Source: Bacteroides sp.
GTDB lineage: Bacteria > Bacteroidota > Bacteroidia > Bacteroidales > Bacteroidaceae
Direction: 5' to 3'
Assembly: GCA_022648295.1 (NCBI GenBank)
Contig: JALCME010000011.1
Location: forward strand, 62,001-126,000
Length of the DNA stretch: 64,000 nucleotides
In this document: piece after piece, positions 52,222 through 60,524 of the stretch
How the letters are laid out: each line of letters starts with the position of its first letter
Numbering within the stretch: the stretch's first letter is position 1
The notes under the pieces: generated by a model
Database searches by the model: none
What the model saw: only the letters and a program-made list of their open reading frames with translations
Told to the model about the DNA's origin: nothing
Made by a program: the position numbers and the translations under genes

Positions 52222-52307
52222 GAGCCCACAGTTGTGTGCTCTCGGGGGGACAACTGTGGGCTCGAGAGCACACAACTGTAAACCGGCGGGCCCACATATG
52301 TGGGCCC
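52222..52307. repeat. array of four palindromes at 22 bp period (locus 2)
   Basis: Dyad centres are 52231.5, 52253.5, 52275.5 and 52297.5. The first (52222-52241, GAGCCCACAG/TTGTGTGCTC) and last (52288-52307, GGGCCCACAT/ATGTGGGCCC, perfect) are 20 bp long. The inner two keep only the ACAnnTGT core (ACAACTGT in both). The period and core are the same as at 21479-21558. Confidence 0.85.
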
Positions 52308-52528
52308 AAGAAATATCACGGCCAAAAGTAGAAAAAAACAGGGCTTTTCAGATAAAAGTAACCGCATGCCTGTTCTTTTTTTCAGTATATCGTACGGCTT
52401 GTCTTTCAATGTTATATTTATAGCTTCTTACTTTTTATAAGTATAATTCATAGGCGCGAGTTATAAAATAGCGAAATAGAGCTATGTAGAAAAACTGCGA
52501 TCTGCATAAATCCTTGTCAATCGTTTCT

Positions 52529-53179
52529 TTATATAGTCCATGATCTATCCTCCTTTGTGGTAAGTAATTCATCTAGCTTACCTTCTGCTATGTATGGTAA
52601 ACATTGGCGGATTTTGTCGGTAGACCAATCCCACCATTTTAGCATTAGCAGTTGTTGTATCACCTCGGCATTAAAGCGCTTTCGTATTTCTTTGGCAGGA
52701 GTACCACCAACAATTGTATAAGGTGGAACATCCTTGGCCACAACGGCACGGGCGGCAATAATCGCTCCGTCACCGATATGAATACCCGCCATAATCACAG
52801 CTTCATAGCCAATCCATACATCATTACCAATCACAATATCTCCTTTGTTGTCCCATGCGGCGGTAATGTTCGACTTCTCCAATTCCCACTCTTCATAGAA
52901 TAAGGGGAAAGTATAAGTAGATAAAGATTTCAATGTATGATTTGCACAATTAAATAGAAACTTCGTGCCACAAGCAATGGAGCAGAACTTGCCAATGATT
53001 AGCTTCTCCCGGTGGATGGGATAATGATAAAGTACATTGTTCTTCTCAAACAGCAATGGATCGGCAACAAAATCATTGTAAATAGTATAATCGCCTACCT
53101 CTATCTGTGGATCTTTAATTACAGCATTCAGATAAATGGTCTGCTTATCTCCGGTACGTGGATATATTTTTGTCATCAT
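52529..53179 (-). CDS. Vat/xenobiotic-type acetyltransferase (hexapeptide repeat)
   Basis: A 216-residue CoA-dependent O-acetyltransferase with a left-handed beta-helix (GDIVIGNDVWIGYEAVIMAG, IHIGDGAIIAARAVVAKDVP, PYTIVGGTPAKEIRKRF). The active-site His is His81 in CANHTLKSLSTYTFP, matching the conserved NH...STYPF region of streptogramin acetyltransferases, and the length is that of Vat proteins. Chloramphenicol or another acceptor is equally possible; resistance is not shown. It lies next to the locus 2 repeat element. The start may be one codon further in. Confidence 0.82.
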   Translation of the reverse strand: MMTKIYPRTGDKQTIYLNAVIKDPQIEVGDYTIYNDFVADPLLFEKNNVLYHYPIHREKLIIGKFCSIACGTKFLFNCANHTLKSLSTYTFPLFYEEWELEKSNITAAWDNKGDIVIGNDVWIGYEAVIMAGIHIGDGAIIAARAVVAKDVPPYTIVGGTPAKEIRKRFNAEVIQQLLMLKWWDWSTDKIRQCLPYIAEGKLDELLTTKEDRSWTI

Positions 53180-53561
53180 AATTTAATTGGTTTTAATAGT
53201 GCTTACTTTTCAGATAAAGGATAAATTGCAGAGCCATATTTGTTTATATGTATAATTCATTGCTCAACTGCAAAATAGTACGACACAAGCAGACTGCATA
53301 ATATAGTCTGCCAGCTCGTAAATTCATAAATAAAAGGATATAAAATCTCTGTGGCAAATAAATCGTTATTTGTCAAATAGCTGAATAGCTTTCTTGAAGG
53401 GGGCTATTCGAGGAGCGTAGCTATATACAGAGTTTCATAAGGGGTGAATACTATTTATTAGTTGATATGATGCAAATGTAGGAAGAATTAAGAATTTCAG
53501 CCAGTCAATTCATGGATTTCTTTCATGTACAAGTGCAAATGATCCAAGGTAAGCCGAAAAT
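53180..53561. other. intergenic region between acetyltransferase and HelD-like gene
   Basis: A 382 bp gap. It holds one minus-strand -7 box (53473-53480), which would give the acetyltransferase gene a leader of nearly 300 nt. No gene or clear hairpin is seen. Confidence 0.45.
53473..53480 (-). promoter_or_regulatory. -7 box (TACATTTG), possible acetyltransferase promoter
   Basis: The minus strand reads TACATTTG. It is ~295 bp upstream of the acetyltransferase start codon, with no closer match to the consensus. Confidence 0.35.
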
Positions 53562-55619
53562 TTAGATGAGTGGTGTGTGCTTTGTTCCGCTATATGTTAG
53601 CGTTAAACGGTGCATCGCCCTTGTTGCTGCTACATACAACATACTTCGGTCGATTTCCGAATGGTAATTCCTATTGTCCACCTGCGGGATAATCACCTCA
53701 TCGAACTCCAAACCTTTTGCCATGTGCGCAGAGGTGATAATGATGCCTTGCACGAAAGCAGAACTTTGGCTTGAAAGGAAATAAATATCGCCACTGTGTG
53801 GCTTTAGTTTATCTGCCAGTTCACGGGCTTGTGTTTCTGTCTTGCAGATGATGCCCAGGGATTTATATGCGGATGTTCTATAAATGGAAATCAATTTGGT
53901 AATGGCGGTAAATTCGTCTTCGGTACTATTGAATTGTAGCAATTGCGGTTTCTCTCCGTGTCGTGCAACGGGTTCTAATTCAGCATTGTTGCGAATCTTT
54001 TGTGCAAAATCAGTAATCTCATAGGTAGAACGGTAACTTTTACATAGCTTCATCACCTCGCCCGTGACAAGAGCTTTCTGAATCATATCCGCAGTAGACG
54101 AGCCATAAGGATTGACTGACTGGCTGGCATCGCCTAACACCGTTTTCCGGCAAGGGAATAACTTTTGTATCATCTTGTACTGGATGGGCGAATAATCTTG
54201 CATCTCGTCTATTAACAAATGCTTGACGCTGTTCTTTGCGCCTCCTTCCAAAGCGATGTGCAGATACGCCAGCGGTGCTAAGTCGGCATATTCGAGCATG
54301 CGGTTCTTCCGCATTTTAAACAGTTCCGGCTTACCCATCCATGCGAAGAAATCTTTATAGGCTTGCAAGTCATTGTTTCCGGCAAACATTCGTTTGATCT
54401 CTTTTTTCAGGAAGTTCCGTTCGGCGGTCGTCACGGTAAAAGCGTACTGTACTTTCATCATATCGAGAATATAATCCGTCATCGTATCAAATCGCAGGCG
54501 CATGGGGTAGCGGTTGAAGCGGTGGAATTGCTCTTCAATAAATTCAGCCGGGACAGTGATATACTTGTTTAGCTTCACGTTTTCCGCCCTGAAATAGTGG
54601 TTTTCGATGTACAGAATGAAGCGATCCAAATTGGCAATAAAGTCGAAAGAGGATTTATATTCTATTCGCTCAATAAAGTCCGGTGTTGGTTTTGCTAGCA
54701 ACTCGTTCACTTGTTCAAGGAAGCTCAAGTATTTGTATTTGTGATCCAACACTTCGGAAAGTATCTGTTCCATACAGGTTTCGGGTACGGTTTCTTCGCC
54801 CAGCTCAGGCAGCACGTTCGATATGTAATCGGCAAACACTTTGTTTGGAGAAACGATCAGGATATCTTTTGAAGCAATGCTGCCTTTAAACGCATACAGC
54901 AGGTAAGCGATACGGTGCAGGGCGATGGATGTTTTGCCCGAACCTGCCACGCCCTGAATGATGAGTGTTCGGGCTCCTTCATTACGGATAATTTGGTTTT
55001 GCTCCCGCTGGATGGTGGCTACGATATTCTTCATTCTATCATCTGCATTAGCGCTCAGTTCCTTTTGCAGAATATCATCGTGGACGGTCAGCGCACTTTC
55101 GATCATAAACTCCATCTTGCCGCCCCGAATCCGGTATTGGCGTTTCAACGAAATGTTCCCTCTTATCTCTCCAGATGGAGCTTGATAAGATGCTTCGCCC
55201 AGTTCGTGATCGTAGAACATACTTGAAATAGGCGCCCTCCAATCATAGATCACAGTTGTCCGGCTTTCAGAATCGTGAAAGGTATGGGTGCCGATATAAA
55301 CAGGGATTATAGGACGGTGCTCGCTCTGCTCTTCAAAGTCGATCCGACCGAAGTAGGGAATATCCACTATTTTGGCAAGCCGTCGGCGTTTGTCAATTAC
55401 GCTTTCACCTATGGCAAAATGATTTAGGATGCTTTCACGCATGGAGCGTATTTCATGCGGATCAATATCTTTATTGTTCCAAAGGTACTCTTTGTACTCT
55501 GCCAATGTATCAACATGGTCTTTCACAGACACATCGGTATGGCTGATTATCTTCTTAAGCTGACTGACTATTTGCTGCAAATAATTTCTTTCTTGCTTCT
55601 CTGTTTGATTGAATATCAT
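53562..55619 (-). CDS. HelD-like superfamily 1 helicase/translocase
   Basis: A 685-residue ATPase of the HelD/UvrD-like type, whose studied members remove stalled RNA polymerase from DNA. The N-terminal ~200 residues include a coiled coil (KQERNYLQQIVSQLKKIISH) and the HelD-type beta region (IPYFGRIDFEE, YDWRAPISSMFYD). Walker A is IIQGVAGSGKTSIALHRIAY; motif II is LLIDEMQDYSPIQY; motif III-like LGDASQSVNPYG; and the C-terminal motifs are ITSAHMAKGLEFDEVIIPQV and MLYVAATRAMHRLTL. Cytoplasmic. Length fits the family. Confidence 0.9.
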   Translation of the reverse strand: MIFNQTEKQERNYLQQIVSQLKKIISHTDVSVKDHVDTLAEYKEYLWNNKDIDPHEIRSMRESILNHFAIGESVIDKRRRLAKIVDIPYFGRIDFEEQSEHRPIIPVYIGTHTFHDSESRTTVIYDWRAPISSMFYDHELGEASYQAPSGEIRGNISLKRQYRIRGGKMEFMIESALTVHDDILQKELSANADDRMKNIVATIQREQNQIIRNEGARTLIIQGVAGSGKTSIALHRIAYLLYAFKGSIASKDILIVSPNKVFADYISNVLPELGEETVPETCMEQILSEVLDHKYKYLSFLEQVNELLAKPTPDFIERIEYKSSFDFIANLDRFILYIENHYFRAENVKLNKYITVPAEFIEEQFHRFNRYPMRLRFDTMTDYILDMMKVQYAFTVTTAERNFLKKEIKRMFAGNNDLQAYKDFFAWMGKPELFKMRKNRMLEYADLAPLAYLHIALEGGAKNSVKHLLIDEMQDYSPIQYKMIQKLFPCRKTVLGDASQSVNPYGSSTADMIQKALVTGEVMKLCKSYRSTYEITDFAQKIRNNAELEPVARHGEKPQLLQFNSTEDEFTAITKLISIYRTSAYKSLGIICKTETQARELADKLKPHSGDIYFLSSQSSAFVQGIIITSAHMAKGLEFDEVIIPQVDNRNYHSEIDRSMLYVAATRAMHRLTLTYSGTKHTPLI

Positions 55620-55663
55620 AGTAATTTATTGCTAAGGGATGAAAATATAGTCAAAACGGTGCA

Positions 55664-55671
55664 CAAAATTA
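55664..55671 (-). promoter_or_regulatory. -7 box (TAATTTTG) for the HelD-like gene
   Basis: The minus strand reads TAATTTTG, 44 bp upstream of the start codon. Confidence 0.4.
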
Positions 55672-55727
55672 CTGTAATGCAATAGGATAGGAAATAGCTA
55701 TTTATAGCTATATATCCATAAGTTTTG

Positions 55728-55735
55728 TATCTTTG
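55728..55735 (+). promoter_or_regulatory. -7 box (TATCTTTG) for the nucleotidyltransferase-fold gene
   Basis: TATCTTTG directly before ATG 55740 means transcription starts at about 55742. This favours ATG 55755 as the true start codon of the gene that follows. Confidence 0.5.
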
Positions 55736-55754
55736 CATGTTCAAAATAAACGAT

Positions 55755-56339
55755 ATGGATATTCTTGAGCTTGCTCTAAATAATCAGCAAAATGCTTGGA
55801 AAATACTGGAACATACCGGCATTATTCCAGCATGGGAGCGAATTGGGGCGACTGTTCATTTGGTAGGTTCACTCAAATCCGGTCTGTTGGCAAAGAGTAG
55901 GGATATAGACCTACATATCTATACTGATAAATTGGATATTGCAGTCAGCTTTTCTGTAATGCAGGGACTTGCCGAACGACTTTCTTTTAGAGAAGTCCAC
56001 TATAAGAATCTGATTCAAACGGAAGAAGAGTGCATCGAATGGCACGCCATCTACGAAGATGAGGACAGTAGCACTTGGAAATTTGACATGATCCACATTC
56101 GTAAAGGCTCAAAATATGATGGTGTGGTGGAAAAAGTAACTGCTGCCATTACGAAACGTCTTACTCCTGAAATCAAGCGAATCATTCTTCAAATAAAATT
56201 CGATATGCCGGATAGTGTATTGATTTCGGGTATAGAAATCTATCATGCTGTTTTCGTGGGCGGAGTTCGCAATTACGGAGAACTGGAACAATGGAGAAAA
56301 ACCAATCCACTGACAAACAGTTTGGATTGGCTACCGTAA
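55755..56339 (+). CDS. nucleotidyltransferase-fold protein
   Basis: A 194-residue cytoplasmic protein from ATG 55755 (MDILELALNNQQNAWKILEH); ATGs at 55740 and 55725 lie at or before the predicted transcription start. The motif HLVGSLKSGLLAKSRDIDLH has the GS...DxD pattern of the Pol-beta nucleotidyltransferase superfamily. A third carboxylate may be in WKFDMIHIRKG. The substrate is unknown. Bacteroides homologues are sometimes labelled phosphoglycerate mutase, which this sequence does not support. Confidence 0.65.
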   Translation: MDILELALNNQQNAWKILEHTGIIPAWERIGATVHLVGSLKSGLLAKSRDIDLHIYTDKLDIAVSFSVMQGLAERLSFREVHYKNLIQTEEECIEWHAIYEDEDSSTWKFDMIHIRKGSKYDGVVEKVTAAITKRLTPEIKRIILQIKFDMPDSVLISGIEIYHAVFVGGVRNYGELEQWRKTNPLTNSLDWLP

Positions 56340-57104
56340 TCAATAGAGAATACCGCAACTTTCTGCCCGATTGATGGCTTCGATCACATTATCTGCATTT
56401 AGCTTTTTTAATATATTCTTGCGATGATTATTCACCGTGTAAATACTAAGGTTCAGTTTGTAAGCAATCTCCTTGCTTAAAAAACCTTGTCGTATTAGTA
56501 AGAGTATTTCTTTTTCCCGCTTGGTTAATTGTTGGTTTGCTGGAACAACTGCCGATGCAAGTATCTCGCCCGTTTTCCGATTGATAACTGTTCGTTTGAT
56601 TCGCTCCGTAGGCGTTTGGTCAGGCGAAATATCCATCACTCCCATAATCATCCACGCCTTTCCTTTCTTGTCTTTCTGAATCACTTGGTGACGACTGATC
56701 ACATTCACATATTCCTGCTGAGCATTCAGCATACGAATTTGGAATATCTGCTGATAATCATTTCTTTGTTCCTGCGGAAGTGAATAGATGAACTGTCCGT
56801 GCTCGATCTGGTGTTCAATGAGCTGCGCCCGGTCGTCCGGGTGAATCCGTTCCTCCAATAAATCTCCCTGCTTCCGAATCGTCTTTATCCATGTAGGGTT
56901 ATATCCGAAGATCGTAGCAAAATTATCGGATGCAAAATCGTATCGTTCTTTGAAAACATCCACCGTAAAGATGCAACTTTGGCTCATTTGTGAGAATGTC
57001 TGTATAGATGCTCTGCATTCATTCCACAAATCATAGTCCACATCTAGCGGGCTGATCTGCTGTCTTGCCCATAATTCTTCGGGAGTTATCTTATTGATAG
57101 TCAT
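56340..57104 (-). CDS. PAS-LuxR transcriptional regulator
   Basis: A 254-residue regulator. Residues ~35-170 form a PAS-like sensor (SCIFTVDVFKERYDFASDNF, ERIHPDDRAQLIEHQ, IMGVMDISPD). The C-terminal LuxR helix-turn-helix is LTKREKEILLLIRQGFLSKE then IAYKLNLSIYTVNNHRKNIL. It is cytoplasmic and has no receiver domain. The stop codon abuts the convergent nucleotidyltransferase-fold gene. A -7 box ends only 4 bp upstream of the start codon, which implies a leaderless or near-leaderless mRNA. Confidence 0.85.
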   Translation of the reverse strand: MTINKITPEELWARQQISPLDVDYDLWNECRASIQTFSQMSQSCIFTVDVFKERYDFASDNFATIFGYNPTWIKTIRKQGDLLEERIHPDDRAQLIEHQIEHGQFIYSLPQEQRNDYQQIFQIRMLNAQQEYVNVISRHQVIQKDKKGKAWMIMGVMDISPDQTPTERIKRTVINRKTGEILASAVVPANQQLTKREKEILLLIRQGFLSKEIAYKLNLSIYTVNNHRKNILKKLNADNVIEAINRAESCGILY

Positions 57105-57108
57105 ACAG

Positions 57109-57116
57109 CAAAGATA
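57109..57116 (-). promoter_or_regulatory. -7 box (TATCTTTG) for the PAS-LuxR gene
   Basis: The minus strand reads TATCTTTG immediately upstream of the start codon at 57104. Confidence 0.5.
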
Positions 57117-57185
57117 AGCGATTTTCCGGATTCGGGAAAGGCATAAAAAAAGAGAGCTACTTTAATGTAACTCTCTGATTTTAAG

Positions 57186-57258
57186 TGATCCGCTTGGGGC
57201 TCGAACCCAAGACCCCAACATTAAAAGTGTTGTGCTCTACCAGCTGAGCTAGCGAATC
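57186..57258 (-). tRNA. tRNA-Lys (anticodon TTT)
   Basis: On the minus strand a 73-nt cloverleaf can be folded. The acceptor is GATTCGC with GCGGATC, the D arm GCTC/GAGC, the anticodon arm CAACA-CTTTTAA-TGTTG and the T arm TTGGG-TTCGAGC-CCCAA. The discriminator is A, and CCA is not encoded. Confidence 0.97.
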
Positions 57259-57282
57259 AATCCTTTTGCTGTTAAGCGGGTG

Positions 57283-57290
57283 CAAAGATA
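57283..57290 (-). promoter_or_regulatory. -7 box (TATCTTTG) for tRNA-Lys
   Basis: The minus strand reads TATCTTTG 25 bp before the tRNA, with a TTG (CAA at 57311-57313 on plus) 20 bp further upstream. Confidence 0.6.
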
Positions 57291-57337
57291 TGCCTTTTCT
57301 TTTAAAAGAACAAGGTATATTAGAGAAAAACTTCAGT

Positions 57338-58468
57338 TTATTTTTGTTGAGAAGTATCTTCTTGTTGATTATCAGTATCTTCAGTGTTATAAATGCTTTC
57401 TTTATTTATAATATAACGTTGGTAGTAAGATAACATTAACGTAGTGAGAGGTAATGCTATAATCATTCCCAACATCCCCATTAATGATCCCCAGATGGAG
57501 AGAGATAAAAGAATTATGGCAGGGTTTAAACCGGTAATCTTTCCCATTATTTTAGGTACTAAAAAACCATCTTGTATAATTTGAACGACGGCAAATACTG
57601 CTGTAGCAGATGCGATGATGATCCAAAAGTTACCGCCTGTATCCGTCGCTTTTAGAATGGCTAACATGATGGTTGGAATGTAACCTATGATTTGTAGGTA
57701 GGGTACCATATTTAAAGCTCCTATGAATAATCCTAATCCTATCGCTAGTGGAAAGTCGATAATGAGAAACCCGATGGAGAACAATATGCCTACACAGAAA
57801 GCAACTAATGCCTGTCCGCGGAAATACGTATTCATTCCGTTTTTTACATCATTTACTACATTGATAGCGAATTGGCGATATTTTTGAGGTATGAGATTAG
57901 ACCAGCCTTCTGCAATACTTTCATAATCTAATAAGATAAATACGATGTATAAAAGAATAACGAAGAATGTGAATATGCCAAATAGTACATTTAGAGATCC
58001 TGAGATAAGTGCCCATAATTTAGGTAAAGTCGTTTTTAGTGATTCTAATAAATTCTCTTGGCTGAATATGCGTTCCCATGTTTGCAGATCGACATGTTTG
58101 CGTATAAAGTCTGATAACATTGTCGGAACATTGTTTATTTGGGAGGAGTCGTTAAAATATTGGACTAATAGATCTTTTACTTTCCCAAATTCTTGAAGCA
58201 TTGGTGGTACAATGAGGAAAAATGCGATGCCTCCTATCAGTGTTATAGTCAGTAAGGCACAGAAAATGGAAAGTATCCGGTATTTAAATCGTAATTTATG
58301 TTGAAAGAAAGTGACTAGCGGATAAATAAAATAGGCAATTAGCCAGGCAAGAAAGAAAGGAAGTAAAACTCCGCTTAATTGCTTTAGGAGCATTATGATA
58401 CCGACTAAGATTGCACAAAAAATAGCCATACGAATAAATCGGTCGAATGTAATTTTTTTATGTTCCAT
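57338..58468 (-). CDS. AI-2E family transporter
   Basis: A 376-residue inner-membrane protein of the AI-2E (PerM/UPF0118) family with about eight helices. Signature parts are LSGVLLPFFLAWLIAYFIYP, GSLNVLFGIFTFFVILLYIV, and MVPYLQIIGYIPTIMLAILK with NPAIILLSLSIWGSLMGMLG. The C-terminus is glutamine-rich. Members export small molecules or exchange Na+/H+; the real substrate is unknown. It lies 28 bp after the thymidine kinase gene on the same strand, so the two are probably co-transcribed. Confidence 0.9.
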   Translation of the reverse strand: MEHKKITFDRFIRMAIFCAILVGIIMLLKQLSGVLLPFFLAWLIAYFIYPLVTFFQHKLRFKYRILSIFCALLTITLIGGIAFFLIVPPMLQEFGKVKDLLVQYFNDSSQINNVPTMLSDFIRKHVDLQTWERIFSQENLLESLKTTLPKLWALISGSLNVLFGIFTFFVILLYIVFILLDYESIAEGWSNLIPQKYRQFAINVVNDVKNGMNTYFRGQALVAFCVGILFSIGFLIIDFPLAIGLGLFIGALNMVPYLQIIGYIPTIMLAILKATDTGGNFWIIIASATAVFAVVQIIQDGFLVPKIMGKITGLNPAIILLSLSIWGSLMGMLGMIIALPLTTLMLSYYQRYIINKESIYNTEDTDNQQEDTSQQK

Positions 58469-58496
58469 AAGCTCTTTTTTGTAAAGTTATTGTGAT

Positions 58497-59096
58497 CTAT
58501 GGCTCTTTCATGTCCTCTTTTATGGCCTTTAAGTAGCATTCCCGACATAATGGCTCGTACTCTGCTGTTTCTCCTAAAAGGACTTGTTTCTCGTTTTTTA
58601 CAGTTCGATGTGAAAATGTAGCTAGTTGACCGCATTTTACGCAAATGGCATGTACTTTGGATACTTCGTCTGCAATGGCGCAAAGACCAGGCATTGGTCC
58701 GAATGGAGTTCCGCGAAAGTCCATATCCAACCCTGCAACGATGACGCGTATTCCGTTATTTGCCAGTTGACTGCATACATTGACTAATTCGTTGTCAAAA
58801 AATTGCGCTTCATCAATGCCCACTACATCTGTTTCGGAAGTAAATAGCAAAATGCTTGCAGATGTATCTATGGGGGTGGATGATATGGAGTGGCTGTCGT
58901 GTGAAACAACGTCTTCTTCCGAGTAGCGGGTGTCTATAGCCGGCTTAAAGATTTCTACATGTTGTTTGGCAAATTTGGCCCGTTTCAGGCGGCGTATCAA
59001 TTCTTCTGTTTTGCCTGAAAACATAGACCCGCAAATAACCTCTATTCTACCTCTGCGGTTTGTTTCTTGTATATGATCTTCTGAGAATACTACCAT
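58497..59096 (-). CDS. tdk: thymidine kinase
   Basis: Phosphorylates thymidine in pyrimidine salvage. The 199-residue protein shows Walker [17 protein letters not shown], the Asp-Glu motif GIDEAQFFD, the lasso region, and structural zinc cysteines (CVKCGQ and CREC). The N-terminus [20 protein letters not shown] gives the usual Bacteroidales length. The promoter lies 25 bp upstream. Confidence 0.96.
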   Translation of the reverse strand: MVVFSEDHIQETNRRGRIEVICGSMFSGKTEELIRRLKRAKFAKQHVEIFKPAIDTRYSEEDVVSHDSHSISSTPIDTSASILLFTSETDVVGIDEAQFFDNELVNVCSQLANNGIRVIVAGLDMDFRGTPFGPMPGLCAIADEVSKVHAICVKCGQLATFSHRTVKNEKQVLLGETAEYEPLCRECYLKAIKEDMKEP

Positions 59097-59119
59097 GCCG
59101 GGAAATGTTTATTTTATTT

Positions 59120-59138
59120 GCAAAAGTAATACTTTTGC
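59120..59138. promoter_or_regulatory. palindrome carrying two opposed -7 boxes
   Basis: GCAAAAGTAATACTTTTGC is a perfect odd palindrome. It contains TACTTTTG on the minus strand (59121-59128, toward tdk) and on the plus strand (59130-59137). Confidence 0.55.
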
Positions 59139-59170
59139 GGACTTTCTAATCTTTTTCCATTATTTATTTC

Positions 59171-59178
59171 TACATTTG
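59171..59178 (+). promoter_or_regulatory. -7 box (TACATTTG) for the gene at 59210
   Basis: TACATTTG followed by GC, 32 bp upstream of the start codon. Confidence 0.5.
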
Positions 59179-59209
59179 CGCCACTAATATAGCTGAATAA
59201 TAAGACGGT

Positions 59210-59806
59210 ATGCAAGCGTTGTTGGAAAATATAGAACTGGATGTTCAGGAATTGAAATGTTTGATACAAACGATGTCTGACGGTAAATATAATCCGGCTT
59301 TAAAAGTTGTGGTAAAGCGGAATATTCAGCAGTTGCGTGAGCGTTTAGATACTTTACAAGGATGGTTGGAGGAGTCTTCTGTGGAAACTCCGGCCGTACA
59401 AGTTAAATCTGAAATTGTTGAAACGCTGAATAAACCTGCCGAAAAGGATGAAATGTCTTCCATCGGGAGCAAGTTCTGCGACGAAGTTGGAAGTGCTTCT
59501 GATAATGGCGTGGCTCAACCTTCTTCGAGGTTGAATGGCGTAGAAGTAAAGTCTTCTGCTGTTTTAGGTGATTGTATAAAATCGGCTACTGATTTAAGGC
59601 ATTCTATCAGTTTGAATGATTCTTTCCGTTTTACTCGTGAGATTTTTGGAGGTGATGCTGCTCGTATGAGTAAAGTTGTGCATCAATTGGGTAAAGCGCC
59701 CTCTTTTGATAAGGCGTTGGAACTTTTTCATTCGATGGTAGAGCCGGATGAAGACAATGAAGCGGCTAATGAGTTTATCGAACTCTTGCGAAAATATTTT
59801 AGTTAG
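59210..59806 (+). CDS. hypothetical protein, conserved-looking
   Basis: A 198-residue cytoplasmic protein. The N-terminal third is a coiled coil (ENIELDVQELKCLIQTMSDG, VKRNIQQLRERLDTLQGWLE), the middle is low-complexity and serine-rich, and the C-terminal ~70 residues form a helical domain starting SLNDSFRFTREIFGGDAARM. Family name not recognised. Its stop codon overlaps the possible GTG start of rsmI, so the two are probably co-transcribed. Confidence 0.75.
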   Translation: MQALLENIELDVQELKCLIQTMSDGKYNPALKVVVKRNIQQLRERLDTLQGWLEESSVETPAVQVKSEIVETLNKPAEKDEMSSIGSKFCDEVGSASDNGVAQPSSRLNGVEVKSSAVLGDCIKSATDLRHSISLNDSFRFTREIFGGDAARMSKVVHQLGKAPSFDKALELFHSMVEPDEDNEAANEFIELLRKYFS

Positions 59807-59814
59807 TGCAGGAT

Positions 59815-60489
59815 ATGGGAATACTTTATATAGTGCCTACTCCTGTAGGTAATTTGGAAGATATGACGTTTCGGGGCATTCGTGTATTGAAAGAGGCTGA
59901 CTTAATATTAGCCGAAGATACCCGTACTTCCGGAGTTTTGATGAAACATTTTGAAATAAAGAATGCCATGCAGTCTTACCATAAATTTAATGAACATAAG
60001 ACCGTAGAGAATGTTATTCTTAAGATAAAGGGGGGACAAAACGTTGCCTTAATTTCGGATGCAGGTACACCGGGTATTTCTGATCCGGGATTTCTGATTG
60101 TTCGTGAGTGTGTGCGTAATGGAATAGAGGTGCAATGTTTGCCGGGGGCTACGGCTTTTGTCCCGGCGGTGGTTGCTTCCGGTCTGCCCGATGAAAAATT
60201 TTGTTTTGAGGGCTTTCTTCCACAGAAGAAAGGGCGTATGACCCGTTTAAAGACTTTGGCTCAGGAATCTCGGACAATGATATTTTATGAATCTCCGTAT
60301 CGCTTGCTAAAGACTTTAACTCAATTCGTAGAGTACTTTGGAGCAGAGCGGCAGGCTTCGGTTTCAAGAGAAATATCAAAAATGCATGAGGAAACAGTGC
60401 GGGGAAGTCTCCAAGAATTAGTGGAACATTTTACGACAAATGAGCCCCGTGGTGAAATTGTAATTGTTATAGCAGGAATAGACGAATAA
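59815..60489 (+). CDS. rsmI: 16S rRNA 2'-O-ribose methyltransferase (C1402)
   Basis: Methylates the ribose of C1402 in the decoding centre of 16S rRNA. From ATG 59815 the protein has 224 residues: LYIVPTPVGNLEDMTFRGIR, ILAEDTRTSGVLMKHFEI, ISDAGTPGISDPGFLIV, and LPGATAFVPAVVASGLPDEK with FCFEGFLPQKKG. The upstream GTG at 59806 overlaps the previous stop and is less likely. It lacks the ~50-residue C-terminal extension of longer RsmI proteins, as do Bacteroidales relatives. Confidence 0.94.
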   Translation: MGILYIVPTPVGNLEDMTFRGIRVLKEADLILAEDTRTSGVLMKHFEIKNAMQSYHKFNEHKTVENVILKIKGGQNVALISDAGTPGISDPGFLIVRECVRNGIEVQCLPGATAFVPAVVASGLPDEKFCFEGFLPQKKGRMTRLKTLAQESRTMIFYESPYRLLKTLTQFVEYFGAERQASVSREISKMHEETVRGSLQELVEHFTTNEPRGEIVIVIAGIDE

Positions 60490-60524
60490 ATAACTTCATT
60501 AACCAACGTAAAAAACAAAAGCGT

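Larger units (their letters stand above)
51684..52528. other. large non-coding region with phased palindrome array (locus 2)
   Basis: An 845 bp gap. It contains the conserved block (51835-51852), inverted GTGAC words (51851-51942), and the four-dyad array (52222-52307). A 67-codon minus frame at 51977-52180 (ending KPPGLTDNEMIKHKTA) and an overlapping frame across the palindromes can be joined by a frameshift, but neither resembles a family I know. They may be remnants of a gene belonging to the element. Confidence 0.5.

Noticed and set aside
51977..52409. Two overlapping minus-strand frames in the locus 2 repeat region
   Set aside because: One runs straight across the palindrome array and neither matches a known family; at most a frameshifted relic. 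Mentioned only in the intergenic entry.
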